This document shows positions 34,357 through 43,183 of a DNA stretch of 54,557 bases, piece by piece. The notes beneath the pieces were generated by a model. The model worked only from the letters and a program-made list of their open reading frames with translations. It made no database searches and was not told the DNA's origin. The number at the start of each line of letters is the position of its first letter. The stretch's first letter is position 1. Origin of the DNA: Oscillospiraceae bacterium (GTDB lineage: Bacteria > Bacillota > Clostridia > Oscillospirales > Oscillospiraceae). The translations under genes and the position numbers were made by a program. The DNA lies in assembly GCA_017622295.1 (NCBI GenBank), contig JAGARK010000075.1, forward strand, positions 1 to 54,557, read 5' to 3'.

Positions 34357-34980
34357 TTACTTCTTGCTGTCCAGGCGCTTCATCAGCCACTGGGAGCCGG
34401 CCAGGACGAAGCCCAGCACCAGGAAGCCGCCCACGGGCATGACGATCTGCATGGCGGGGAACTGGGCGGGGATCAGGCGGATGCCCTCACCATTGTTCAG
34501 CAGGCCGCCGCCGAAGGTGCCGGAGCCCAGCAGCTCACGGATGACACAGACGATGATCAGCGCCACAGTGTAGCCGATGCCCTGGCAGATGCCGTCGATG
34601 GCGGAGGCCAGGACGCCGTTCTTGGAAGCAAATGCCTCGGCACGGCCCAGGATGATGCAGTTAACAACGATCAGAGGAATAAACACACCCAGACTGCTGG
34701 ACAGATCCGGCAGGAAGGCCTGGATCGCCAGGTCAACGATGGTAACGAAGCCTGCGATGATGACGATGTAGGCTGCGATACGGATCTGGGAGGGGATGAC
34801 CTTGCGCAGGGCGGAGATCAGGATGTTGGAGCAGGTCAAAATGATGGTAACGGCCAGGCCCATGCCGATACCGTTGAACAGGCTGGTGGTGATGGCCAGA
34901 GTGGAGCACATGCCCAGCAGCTGAACGGTAACGGGGTTCTTGGTCAGCAGGCCCTCAACAAATTGTTTCTTGAAATTCAT
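34357..34980 (-). CDS. rnfE: Rnf complex subunit E
   Basis: A 207-aa membrane protein homologous to RnfA in fold. LLTKNPVTVQLLGMCSTLAI and VVNCIILGRAEAFA carry the two cysteines expected to share the membrane iron-sulfur cluster with RnfA. The start at 34980 fits TAAGGAGGTACTTCAT; an upstream in-frame extension reaches into rnfG and is not needed. Confidence 0.95.
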   Translation of the reverse strand: MNFKKQFVEGLLTKNPVTVQLLGMCSTLAITTSLFNGIGMGLAVTIILTCSNILISALRKVIPSQIRIAAYIVIIAGFVTIVDLAIQAFLPDLSSSLGVFIPLIVVNCIILGRAEAFASKNGVLASAIDGICQGIGYTVALIIVCVIRELLGSGTFGGGLLNNGEGIRLIPAQFPAMQIVMPVGGFLVLGFVLAGSQWLMKRLDSKK

Positions 34981-34993
34981 ATGAAGTACCTCC

Positions 34994-35542
34994 TTAACCC
35001 ATTGCAGCCACGAGGGCCAGAGCAGCATTGACGCCGTCACAGACAGCTCGGGAGGTGATGGTGGCACTGGTGATGGCCTCCACCTGACCGCCGTCCTTGG
35101 TGACGGAAATGGTGCTGCTCAGTCCTGCGAACTGCGCGCGGAATGCTTCACCGGCAGAGGTAGCGGCAGCAGCCACGGCGCCGAGACCCGCGGTTTCGGA
35201 ATGGTCGATGATGGAAATGCCGGTGACCTTGCCCTCGTTATTGACGCCGACCATCATGGTGATGGTGTTGTCGAAACCGGTGGGGGTGACTTCCACAGCG
35301 TAGCCGTTCTCGCCGTGGTAGACCTTGGAGATCATATCCATGGCGGGGAAATCGGCGACCTCGTCGCCGCCGCCTTCCAAGACGGCGCTGACGGCCCGCT
35401 GGGTCTTTTCATATGTCAGCTGCTCAATGATCGGAGCAGTAACTCCGTTGACAGCACCCAGGGCAGCTGCCATGACCACGCAGATCAGCAGCAGCGTCAC
35501 GGTCAGCCGAATGACATACAGAAAATTGGATTCTTTTTTCAT
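34994..35542 (-). CDS. rnfG: Rnf complex subunit G (covalent FMN)
   Basis: A 182-aa subunit with one N-terminal membrane helix (about 9-32) and an external FMN-binding domain. The flavin is expected on the threonine of ITSATITSRAV (S(T)AT motif) near residue 160. Its ATG overlaps the stop of rnfD (ATGA). A much longer frame upstream overlaps rnfD and is spurious. Confidence 0.93.
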   Translation of the reverse strand: MKKESNFLYVIRLTVTLLLICVVMAAALGAVNGVTAPIIEQLTYEKTQRAVSAVLEGGGDEVADFPAMDMISKVYHGENGYAVEVTPTGFDNTITMMVGVNNEGKVTGISIIDHSETAGLGAVAAAATSAGEAFRAQFAGLSSTISVTKDGGQVEAITSATITSRAVCDGVNAALALVAAMG

Positions 35543-36537
35543 TTCTTCGCAGCCTCCTTCTTGGGTGCGCCGAACTTCACAGGACGGCCAACCTTGTCCA
35601 GCAGAACCACGCAGCAGTTCATGATCAGAATGGCGTAGGAGACGCCTTCGCTGTAACCGCCGAAGTAACGGATCAGGATGGTGATGACGCCGCAGCCGAT
35701 GCCGAAGATGATCTGGCCCAGCTTGGTGACGGGGGAGGTGACATAGTCGGTAGCCATGAAGATGGCACCCAGCATCAGGCCGCCGCCGAAGACCTGAGCA
35801 GCCATCCATGCGATGCGGTCATTGCCCAGGGGGAACAGGAAGGCCAGGACAGCCACGGTGGCAATGTAAGCCACGGGAATCCGGGCATTGATGACCTTGC
35901 GGAAGAGCAGGTAGGCAAAGCCGATCAGCAGCGCCAGTGCGGAGGTCTCGCCCAGGCAGCCGCCCACATTGCCGATGAACAGGTCCCAGATGGACTCGCT
36001 GCACATCTGCCCCTGGTGCATGGCAGCCAGAGGGGTAGCAGCAGTAACAGCGTCAGCGGTGGAGATCAGACCGGCAGCATTGGAGAAGCCGACCTTGACC
36101 CAGGTGCTCATCAGCACGGGCCAGCTGAACATAAAGGCACGACCGGCCAGGGCGGGGTTGACAAAGTTCTTGCCGATGCCGCCGAAGAGCTGCTTGACCA
36201 GCACGATGGCGAACAGGTCGCCCAGGATGATGGTCCAGTAGGGAATGGTGACGGGGCAGACAAAGGCCAGCAGCACGCCGGTGACCACTGCGGACAGGTC
36301 CCAGGCGGTGTTATCCAGCTTCATCAGCTTGCGGTAGCCCCACTCGAAGAAGACGCAGGCAGCGGCGGAGACCACAGTCACCATCAGGGCACGGAAGCCG
36401 AAGAAGACGACGGACATGATCAGCGCGGGCACCAGAGCGATCAGAACATCTCGCATGATGGTCTGGGTGGTGGTGGAGCTGTGGGCATGGGGAGAGCTGG
36501 AAATCGTCAGCTCATAAAAATATTTCATCTGTGCCAT
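35539..36537 (-). CDS. rnfD: Rnf complex subunit D (covalent FMN)
   Basis: A 332-aa membrane subunit of the NqrB/RnfD family with about nine helices. The conserved GGIGKNFVNPALAGRAF and the flavin-attachment segment DAVTAATPLA, where a threonine carries FMN, are present. TDYVTSP and PLG are further conserved motifs. It transfers electrons within the membrane as part of ion pumping. Confidence 0.95.
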   Translation of the reverse strand: MAQMKYFYELTISSSPHAHSSTTTQTIMRDVLIALVPALIMSVVFFGFRALMVTVVSAAACVFFEWGYRKLMKLDNTAWDLSAVVTGVLLAFVCPVTIPYWTIILGDLFAIVLVKQLFGGIGKNFVNPALAGRAFMFSWPVLMSTWVKVGFSNAAGLISTADAVTAATPLAAMHQGQMCSESIWDLFIGNVGGCLGETSALALLIGFAYLLFRKVINARIPVAYIATVAVLAFLFPLGNDRIAWMAAQVFGGGLMLGAIFMATDYVTSPVTKLGQIIFGIGCGVITILIRYFGGYSEGVSYAILIMNCCVVLLDKVGRPVKFGAPKKEAAKK

Positions 36538-36552
36538 ACTATTTCCACCTCC

Positions 36553-37869
36553 TTATTTCTTGGGCATGGCATCGCGGAGCTTCTGCTTGCCGGTCCGGAA
36601 GGACTGGACCAGAGGAATGCCCGCGGGGCAGGTATAGGCGCAGCAGCCGCACTCGATGCAGTCGAGCATGTTGAGGCTCTTCATCTCATCGATGTCGGAA
36701 TTGCGCTCGGCATTGTACATCATCACGGGGATCAGATGCATGGGGCAGGCGTCCATACACTTGCCGCAGCGGATGCAGTGGGGATTGTCCACGGCAAAGC
36801 GGTTCTTTCTGCCCAGAATGGTAATGGCGTTGACGCCCTTGTTGGTGGTAACAGCCAGGTCATACTGGGCAGCGCCCATCATGGGACCGCCGGAGATGAC
36901 CTTGTAGGGGTTCTCGGAAGTGCCGACGGCCTCCATCAGGGCCTCGAAGGGAGTGCCCACGGGAACCATCAGGTTCTTGGCTTCCATGCAGATGTCGCCG
37001 GAGACGGTGACGATGCGCTTGATCAGGGGCATACCCAGATACACAGCGTCATGGATAGCCTTGCAGGTAGCAGCGTTGAACACGGCGCAGCCGACAGCCG
37101 CGGGCAGACCGCCGGAGGGGACTTCACGGCCGGTAACAGCGTAGATCATCTGCTTTTCAGCGCCCTGGGGGTACTTGGCGGGCAAAACGTCCACCACGAT
37201 GCCGTCAGCGGGATCGATGGCGAACTTCAGCGCCTTGACAGCGGCGGGCTTGTTGTCCTCGATGGCGATATGTGCAGCCTTCAGGCCGAAGATCTTCATG
37301 ATGATCTTCAGGCCGCTGACCAGCTCAGGAGCCATTTCCTGACACAGACGGTCGTCTGCGGTGATGTAGGGCTCACACTCGCCGGCGTTGACGATGACGG
37401 TGTCAACCTTGCCAAGGCCGGAGGAGAGCTTAAAGTAGGTGGGGAAGGTTGCGCCGCCCATGCCGACGATGCCGCCCTCACGGACGATGGCGATCAGTTC
37501 TTCGGCTGTCAGCTTGTCAACTTCCTCCTGGGTGCGGGGCTGGATGTCGGGGCACAGCTCATCCAGATGGTCATTCTGGATGACCACGCTCATGCAGGTC
37601 ATGCCATTGGTGTGGGGGCGCGCCTCAACAGCCTTGACGGTGCCGGACACGCTTGCGTGTACGGGAACGCACAGGCCCTGATTGTCGCCGATCTTCTGGC
37701 CGACGGTCACCCGGTCGCCCTTCTTCACCAGGGGCAGACAGGGAGCGCCGATGTGCTGGGACATGGGGATTACCAGCAGGTCGGGAGCGGGAAATTCCTG
37801 AACCTTCTGGTTTTCAGCATAATGCTTATTTTCTTTGGGGTGTACCCCTCCGAAAAAAGAAAACGCCAT
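36553..37869 (-). CDS. rnfC: Rnf complex subunit C (NADH site)
   Basis: A 438-aa peripheral subunit, first gene of the operon. MAFSFFGGVHPKENK is the normal RnfC start, then an SLBB/NqrF-like FMN-NADH-binding core (GGATFPTYFKLS, NAGECEPYIT) and two [4Fe-4S] motifs near the C-terminus (CIRCGKCMDACP and CIECGCCAYTCP). It reduces NAD with electrons from RnfB. The ATG at 37869 is chosen over a far upstream ATG because GAAAGAGGTGACC precedes it and homology begins there. Confidence 0.95.
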   Translation of the reverse strand: MAFSFFGGVHPKENKHYAENQKVQEFPAPDLLVIPMSQHIGAPCLPLVKKGDRVTVGQKIGDNQGLCVPVHASVSGTVKAVEARPHTNGMTCMSVVIQNDHLDELCPDIQPRTQEEVDKLTAEELIAIVREGGIVGMGGATFPTYFKLSSGLGKVDTVIVNAGECEPYITADDRLCQEMAPELVSGLKIIMKIFGLKAAHIAIEDNKPAAVKALKFAIDPADGIVVDVLPAKYPQGAEKQMIYAVTGREVPSGGLPAAVGCAVFNAATCKAIHDAVYLGMPLIKRIVTVSGDICMEAKNLMVPVGTPFEALMEAVGTSENPYKVISGGPMMGAAQYDLAVTTNKGVNAITILGRKNRFAVDNPHCIRCGKCMDACPMHLIPVMMYNAERNSDIDEMKSLNMLDCIECGCCAYTCPAGIPLVQSFRTGKQKLRDAMPKK

Positions 37870-37892
37870 AACGGTCACCTCTTTCAAATTCC

Positions 37893-37936
37893 GCGGTATA
37901 CGAACCGCATTATATGTTGATATCATACCGCAGTTT
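37893..37936 (-). promoter_or_regulatory. Probable rnf promoter with flanking dyad
   Basis: On the minus strand TATAAT lies at 37909-37914, about 40 nt before rnfC, without a clear -35. GCGGTAT and ATACCGC (7-bp arms) flank it, which could be an operator. The regulator is unknown. Confidence 0.4.
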
Positions 37937-38026
37937 TTTCGATTTGTCCATAGAAAATGCGGCAAAATATACAAACTTCCATAAATGAATATCTTTGTAT
38001 CAATGCAATTCAACATATCGGCATTT

Positions 38027-38103
38027 CAAATTGGAATTTATCGCGCAGATTATCGATACCGGATGCAGGGGTGTTCATAATCGGCGCTATAAACTGAAAT
38101 TTG
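38027..38103. repeat. MITE-like repeat, fourth copy (short)
   Basis: CAAATTGGAATTTATCGCGC (38027-38046) and an imperfect inverted partner (38084-38103) have the same end sequence as the 306-bp element at 16642, but enclose only about 37 nt. It looks like an internally deleted copy. The gap 37870-38247 holds the rnf promoter, this repeat, and the next promoter. Confidence 0.5.
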
Positions 38104-38190
38104 CACACTTCCCGACAAAACCAACAAAAAAATCCTCCCGGCGAGGTCATTTTTCCACGCTTCAAAAACGGCCGTATTCCCGGTTTTCTA

Positions 38191-38218
38191 TTGCAAAATC
38201 CTGAAAATTGGCTATGAT
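38191..38218 (+). promoter_or_regulatory. Promoter of the BMP-domain gene cluster
   Basis: TTGCAA (38191-38196), 16-nt spacer, TATGAT (38213-38218), about 30 nt before the start codon. Confidence 0.5.
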
Positions 38219-38247
38219 ATATGTAAAAATGATTTAGGAGGGGTATT

Positions 38248-40206
38248 ATGGCTATGGCTGACGCAAGAGACGAATATACACAGGCGCTGCGCCAGGGTCA
38301 GAAGGAATATAAAGAACTGATTGCTGCCGGCAAAACGCCGTTTCCTGCCGTGCTGGATGAGCTTCTGGAAGACGCTCTCGCCGATGCCTCCGTGGATATC
38401 GGCCTGGTGGAGATCCCCGCGGAGCGGATCGTCGGCACCAAATCCGCCGGCCGCATCACTGCCTTCACCGCCAGCTTCCTGCCCCTGCTGAATCCCAACA
38501 GTGAATTCGCCGGCAAATGGATCAACCTGTGCTCGGCCCATCTGGGCGACACCGGCATCCGGGATCCCATTGTCTGCTTTGAATACCTGGGCAATTTCTA
38601 TGTTCAGGAGGGCAATAAGCGGGTATCCGTCCTGCGGCATTTCGGTGCGCCCCGGATCCCCGGCATGGTCCGCCGGATCGTCCCCGCCCTCAGCGACGAG
38701 CCCCGGATCAGGGCCTACTACGAATTCATGGATTTCTATAAAGTATCCGGTCTGTACACCGTCCAGTTCCGCCGCCCCGGCGACTACGCGCGGCTCCTGG
38801 CCTATCTGGGCAAGGAGCCCGGCGAAAAATGGGAGGAACAGGAACGACGGACCTTTTCCGCCTATTTCCACTATTTCAGGGACGCTTTCAACTCCTGCTC
38901 CGGCAAAGATCAGGATATTCTGCCCGAGGAGGCGCTGCTTCTATGGCTGGAGGTCCACCCCTACCGGGATCTGGGCGCACTCAGCGCCGGCGAACTGAAA
39001 AAATCCCTCTCCGCCCTCTGGCCCGATGTGATCACCAGCACCCAGCAGTCGGAAGTTAAGGTGGAAACCGAGCCCGTGGCAGAGCCCAAAAGCGGCATTC
39101 TGTCGCGAATCATCTCCTCCGCCCCCGACCATCTGAATGTGGCCTTCGTCCACCAGCTGGACCCGAAGACCAGCGGCTGGGTCCAGGGTCACGAGCGGGG
39201 CCGCAAGCATATCGAAGAAGTCTTCGGCGACAAGATCACCGTCCGCAGCTATTTCGACGCCAACCACGCCGCCGAGGCGGAGGCCGCCCTGGAACAGGCT
39301 GTGGCCGACGGAGCCGATGTGGTGTTCACCACCGCTCCCAAGCTGATCCGGGCCACATTGAAGATAGCCATCAAATATCCCAAGGTCCACTTTCTGAACT
39401 GCTCTGTGGACCAGCCCTATTCCAGCGTCCGGACCTATTACGGCCGGATCTATGAGGCGAAATTCCTCACCGGTGCCATCGCCGGTGCCCTGGCCCAGAA
39501 GGACCGCATCGGCTACATCGGCTCGAACCCCATTTTCGGCGTTCCCGCTTCCATCAATGCCTTTGCCCTGGGCGCCCAGATGACCAATCCCCGGGCCCAG
39601 ATCGAGCTGCGCTGGTCCTGCTGCGAAGGCACCCCACAGGCGGATTTCTTCGGCGACGGCATCCGGGTGGTCTCCAACCGGGACGTCCCCACCCAGGACC
39701 GGATGTATCTGGAATTCTGCAACTACGGTACCTATCTGCTGGATGACCGGGGCGGTCTGATCCCCCTGGCATCTCCCGTGTGGGTCTGGGGCAGCTTCTA
39801 TGAGTTCGTCCTGCGGACCATCTTCGCCGGCAACTGGAAAGATGATAAGTCCGCTCCCCGGGCCGTCAACTACTGGCTGGGCATGGACTCCGGCGTTATC
39901 GACATCGAGCTGGGCGACCGGCTCCCCGCCGGCGTACGGATGCTCATCGACATTCTGAAAAAGGATATGCGAACCCGGTCCCTGGATCCCTTCTTCCGGA
40001 AGGTCATCGCCCAGGACGGCACCGTCAAAAACGACGGCAGCCGCCACTTCACCCCCGACGAGGTACTGCACATGGACTGGCTGGTGGAAAATGTGGTGGG
40101 TTCCATCCCCTCTTACGATGAAATTCTGCCCGAATCCCAGTCCATTGTCCGCAAGCTCGGGATCTATCGCGACCAAATCCCCGCCGTAAAGGAGACCATC
40201 AAGTGA
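38248..40206 (+). CDS. Cytosolic BMP-domain protein with N-terminal ParB-like domain
   Basis: A 652-aa protein without a signal peptide or lipobox. Residues about 50-150 resemble a ParB/sulfiredoxin-type domain (VEIPAERIVGTKSAGR and, at 121-131, EGNKRVSVLR). Residues about 296-590 form a BMP/PnrA-like periplasmic-binding fold (FVHQLDPKTSGWVQGHERG, ADVVFTTAPKLI, KVHFLNCS). Normal BMP proteins are lipoproteins that feed nucleoside ABC transporters; lacking export signals, this one should sense a small ligand inside the cell. It overlaps the metallophosphoesterase gene (GTGA) and heads a cluster that ends in dapA-dapB-dapF. Its ligand is unknown. Confidence 0.75.
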   Translation: MAMADARDEYTQALRQGQKEYKELIAAGKTPFPAVLDELLEDALADASVDIGLVEIPAERIVGTKSAGRITAFTASFLPLLNPNSEFAGKWINLCSAHLGDTGIRDPIVCFEYLGNFYVQEGNKRVSVLRHFGAPRIPGMVRRIVPALSDEPRIRAYYEFMDFYKVSGLYTVQFRRPGDYARLLAYLGKEPGEKWEEQERRTFSAYFHYFRDAFNSCSGKDQDILPEEALLLWLEVHPYRDLGALSAGELKKSLSALWPDVITSTQQSEVKVETEPVAEPKSGILSRIISSAPDHLNVAFVHQLDPKTSGWVQGHERGRKHIEEVFGDKITVRSYFDANHAAEAEAALEQAVADGADVVFTTAPKLIRATLKIAIKYPKVHFLNCSVDQPYSSVRTYYGRIYEAKFLTGAIAGALAQKDRIGYIGSNPIFGVPASINAFALGAQMTNPRAQIELRWSCCEGTPQADFFGDGIRVVSNRDVPTQDRMYLEFCNYGTYLLDDRGGLIPLASPVWVWGSFYEFVLRTIFAGNWKDDKSAPRAVNYWLGMDSGVIDIELGDRLPAGVRMLIDILKKDMRTRSLDPFFRKVIAQDGTVKNDGSRHFTPDEVLHMDWLVENVVGSIPSYDEILPESQSIVRKLGIYRDQIPAVKETIK

Positions 40207-40865
40207 AAATACTGGCTGTATCCGACGAAGAATGCCCCGCCCTGTGGGATTATTACATCCCCGGCCGGCTGAAAGAATACGACCTGATCATCTCCTGCGG
40301 CGATCTGAAGCCCGATTATCTGTCATTTCTGGTCACCATGGCCCGCTGCCCGGTGCTCTATGTCCACGGCAACCACGACGGCCGTTACAAAAGCCGTCCC
40401 CCCGAGGGCTGCGACTGCATCGACGACCATTTCGTGGTCTATAATGGCATCCGCATTCTGGGCCTGGGCGGCTGCCGCCGGTATCACCCCGGCCCCCATC
40501 AGTACACCGACGCCCAGATGCGCCGCCGGATCCGGCGGCTGAAATACCAGCTCTGGCGTCACAAGGGCGTGGACATCGTGGTGACCCACGCGCCTCCCGC
40601 AGGCGTCGGAGACGACGAGGACCCGGCCCACTGGGGCTTTGAATCCCTTCTGGAGCTGATTGACAAATACCATCCGAAGTATCTTCTCCACGGACATGTC
40701 CACATGACCTACGGCCAGAACATGGTTCGTGAAAAGGACTACCACGGCACCCGGGTCATCAATACTTACGAGCGCTACCCGCTGGAAATTCCAGACCGGG
40801 AGGTTCCCCTGAAGCACTACGGCCAGGTGCTGTATAAAACCAAGCAGAAGAAAAACACAGACTGA
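40203..40865 (+). CDS. Metallophosphoesterase with variant first motif
   Basis: A 220-aa calcineurin-type phosphoesterase. Motifs visible are CGDLKPDY (GD), GNHDGR, VTHAPP and LHGHVH, which bind two metal ions. The usual first motif DxH is SDEE here (residues 7-10), so one metal ligand is Glu or missing. It starts at GTG overlapping the previous stop, so it is coupled to the BMP-domain protein. Substrate unknown; the family includes phosphodiesterases and phosphatases of small molecules. Confidence 0.8.
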   Translation: MKILAVSDEECPALWDYYIPGRLKEYDLIISCGDLKPDYLSFLVTMARCPVLYVHGNHDGRYKSRPPEGCDCIDDHFVVYNGIRILGLGGCRRYHPGPHQYTDAQMRRRIRRLKYQLWRHKGVDIVVTHAPPAGVGDDEDPAHWGFESLLELIDKYHPKYLLHGHVHMTYGQNMVREKDYHGTRVINTYERYPLEIPDREVPLKHYGQVLYKTKQKKNTD

Positions 40866-40897
40866 TATACGCAAAATACAGAAAGAGATGAACATTC

Positions 40898-41545
40898 ATG
40901 TTTACCGGCTTTTCCCCGGAGACCGTTGACTTTCTCTGGGGCATTCGACTGAACAACAACCGGGAATGGTTCCTGGAAAACAAAAAGAATTATATAAACT
41001 TCCTCTATGAGCCCATGAAGGCCCTGGGCAAGGATCTCTTTGAGCCCTTTCTGGAGCGCACCGGTGACATTCTGAAGGTCAGCCGCATCTACCGGGACGC
41101 CCGGCTCCATCATCCCCTGCCCTATAAGGAGAGCCTGTGGATCTGCATCCGTCAGGATGTGGAGTGGTGGGCGGAGAATCCCTGCCTGTACTTCGAGATC
41201 AATCCCGAGGGCGTGGACTACGGCTTCTTCATCTGGAAGCCCCGGCCCGCCTCCATGGAGGATTTTCGCCGTCTGATCCGCGCCAAACCCGACGAATTTC
41301 TGACCATGGTCCACAAGGTGGAAGCCGCCACCGGCCAGAAAATCGAAGCGGAATGCTACAAGCGGCCCAAGCCCTGCGACAACGAGGCCCTGCTGCCCTA
41401 TTTTACCTGGAAGGGTAAAATAGGCCTGACCCGACATGAGGATTTCAGCGAAGCAACCTTTGGCCCCCAGCTGGGCCAGCGGGTGGCAGAATTCTTTGAA
41501 CAGCTTCTGCCGCTGTACGATTATTTCAATAAATTTAAAGTCTGA
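40898..41545 (+). CDS. DUF2461 family protein
   Basis: A 215-aa soluble protein matching DUF2461: FTGFSPETVDFLWGIRLNNNREWF at the N-terminus, ISRIYRDARLH-like (VSRIYRDARLH), then the conserved YFEINPEGVDYGFFIW. The family is widespread, with no proven function. It sits between the metallophosphoesterase (32 nt before) and dapA (23 nt after), on the same strand and probably the same transcript. Confidence 0.85.
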   Translation: MFTGFSPETVDFLWGIRLNNNREWFLENKKNYINFLYEPMKALGKDLFEPFLERTGDILKVSRIYRDARLHHPLPYKESLWICIRQDVEWWAENPCLYFEINPEGVDYGFFIWKPRPASMEDFRRLIRAKPDEFLTMVHKVEAATGQKIEAECYKRPKPCDNEALLPYFTWKGKIGLTRHEDFSEATFGPQLGQRVAEFFEQLLPLYDYFNKFKV

Positions 41546-41568
41546 TATTCTAGGAGATATAAATAATT

Positions 41569-42456
41569 ATGAAGAACACCATCTTTACCGGCATGGCTAC
41601 TGCCATCGTCACTCCCATGACCGCCACCGGCATCGATTACGACGCCCTGGGCCGCTTCATCGAATTCCAGATCGAAAACGGCATCAACGCCATCGTGGTC
41701 ATGGGCACCACCGGTGAAAATGCCACCATCGAGCCCGAGGATCAGAAGGAAGTCATCCGCTTCACCGTGGAGAAGGTGGCAAAGCGGGTCCCCGTCATCG
41801 CCGGCACCGGTACCAACAATACCGAGCACGTTCTGTCCAACACCAAGGCCGCCTGCGAAGTGGGCGCCGACGCCATCCTGGTGGTCACCCCCTACTACAA
41901 CAAAGCCACTCAGAACGGCCTGATCAAGCATTTCACCATGATCGCTGACGCTTCCTCCGTCCCCGTGATCCTGTACAATGTCCCCGGCCGCACCGGCTGC
42001 GCCCTGCAGCCCAAGACCGTGGCAAAGCTGGCTGAGCACCCCAACATCGTGGCTCTGAAGGAAGCCACCGGCAACATGGCCCAGATGGTGGAGCTGATGC
42101 ACCTGTGCGGCGACAAGCTGGACATCTACTCCGGCGAGGATGCCCTGACCGTTCCCATGATGGCCATGGGCGGTGCAGGCACCATCAGCGTTCTGTCCAA
42201 CGTGGCTCCCAGGGAGTCCGTCGCCATGACCGACGCCTGTATCGCCGGCGACTACAAGACCGCCGCCAAAATGCAGGCTGATCTGCTGCCCCTGATCAAC
42301 GCCCTGTTCAGCGAGGTCAACCCCATCCCCGCCAAGGCTGCCGTGTCCGCCATGGGCTTCGGCGAAGAGAACCTGCGCCTGCCCCTGACTCCCATGGAAG
42401 ACGGCACCCGCGCTGTCCTGTTTGAAGAGATGAGAAAGCTGGGGATCAACGTATGA
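41569..42456 (+). CDS. dapA: 4-hydroxy-tetrahydrodipicolinate synthase
   Basis: A 295-aa TIM-barrel aldolase joining pyruvate and aspartate semialdehyde, the first step of diaminopimelate/lysine synthesis. The Schiff-base lysine is Lys164 in ALKEATG; MGTTGE (45-50) and YNVPGRTG (Tyr136, Arg141) form the rest of the site. Full length. It overlaps dapB by 4 nt. Confidence 0.96.
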   Translation: MKNTIFTGMATAIVTPMTATGIDYDALGRFIEFQIENGINAIVVMGTTGENATIEPEDQKEVIRFTVEKVAKRVPVIAGTGTNNTEHVLSNTKAACEVGADAILVVTPYYNKATQNGLIKHFTMIADASSVPVILYNVPGRTGCALQPKTVAKLAEHPNIVALKEATGNMAQMVELMHLCGDKLDIYSGEDALTVPMMAMGGAGTISVLSNVAPRESVAMTDACIAGDYKTAAKMQADLLPLINALFSEVNPIPAKAAVSAMGFGEENLRLPLTPMEDGTRAVLFEEMRKLGINV

Positions 42457-43172
42457 AAGCTGTGATTTGCGGTGCCAACGGCGCCATGGGCAAGCTGATC
42501 GACGCCTCTCTGGGCTGCGAAACCGTGGGCCGGGTCAGCATCGACGGCGAAAACAATGTCCCCAAGACCTTTGAAGAGCTGGGCAAGGTGGAAGCGGATG
42601 TGGTCATTGACTTCTCCCACCATACCGCCGTGGCTGACGTTCTGAACTACGCCAAGGGCATCGGCGCCGCTGCCGTCATCGGCACCACGGGCCACACTCC
42701 TGAGGAAAAGGAACTGATCTTCGCTGCCGCCAGGGAGATTCCCGTCTTCTTTTCCGGCAATATGAGCCTGGGCATCGCGGTGCTGTGCCGCCTGGCCAAG
42801 GACGCTGCCAGGTACTTTCCCGACGCCGACATTGAGATCGTGGAAGTTCACCACAACCGCAAGGTGGATGCCCCCAGCGGCACGGCCCTGATGCTCTTCA
42901 ACTCCATCAAGGAAGTCCGCCCCGAGGCAACCGCCAACTGCGGCCGCGCCGGTGAAGGCAAGCGCACCAAGGACGAGATCGGCATTTCCGCTCTGCGTAT
43001 GGGCAGCGTCGTGGGCGTCCACGAGGTCCACATCCACACCGGCACCCAGCACCTGACATTGAAGCACGAGGCAGTTACCCGTGCCATGCTGGCCGACGGC
43101 GCCGTAGACGCCGCCCGGTTCATGGTGGGCCAGGGCGTGGGGCTGTATAATATGGAAAATATGCTTGGATAA
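42453..43172 (+). CDS. dapB: 4-hydroxy-tetrahydrodipicolinate reductase
   Basis: A 239-aa NAD(P)H-dependent reductase. The N-terminal GANGAMGK nucleotide loop (8-15), IGTTGHTPEE, and the catalytic signature EVHHNRKVDAPSGTA are present. It uses the product of DapA directly and shares an ATGA overlap with dapA; dapF follows 11 nt downstream. Confidence 0.96.
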   Translation: MKAVICGANGAMGKLIDASLGCETVGRVSIDGENNVPKTFEELGKVEADVVIDFSHHTAVADVLNYAKGIGAAAVIGTTGHTPEEKELIFAAAREIPVFFSGNMSLGIAVLCRLAKDAARYFPDADIEIVEVHHNRKVDAPSGTALMLFNSIKEVRPEATANCGRAGEGKRTKDEIGISALRMGSVVGVHEVHIHTGTQHLTLKHEAVTRAMLADGAVDAARFMVGQGVGLYNMENMLG

Positions 43173-43183
43173 GGAGCATTTGC

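Noticed and set aside
36016-37920. Long plus-strand frame opposite rnfD/rnfC
   Set aside because: Antisense shadow of the conserved rnf genes, with no recognisable domain.
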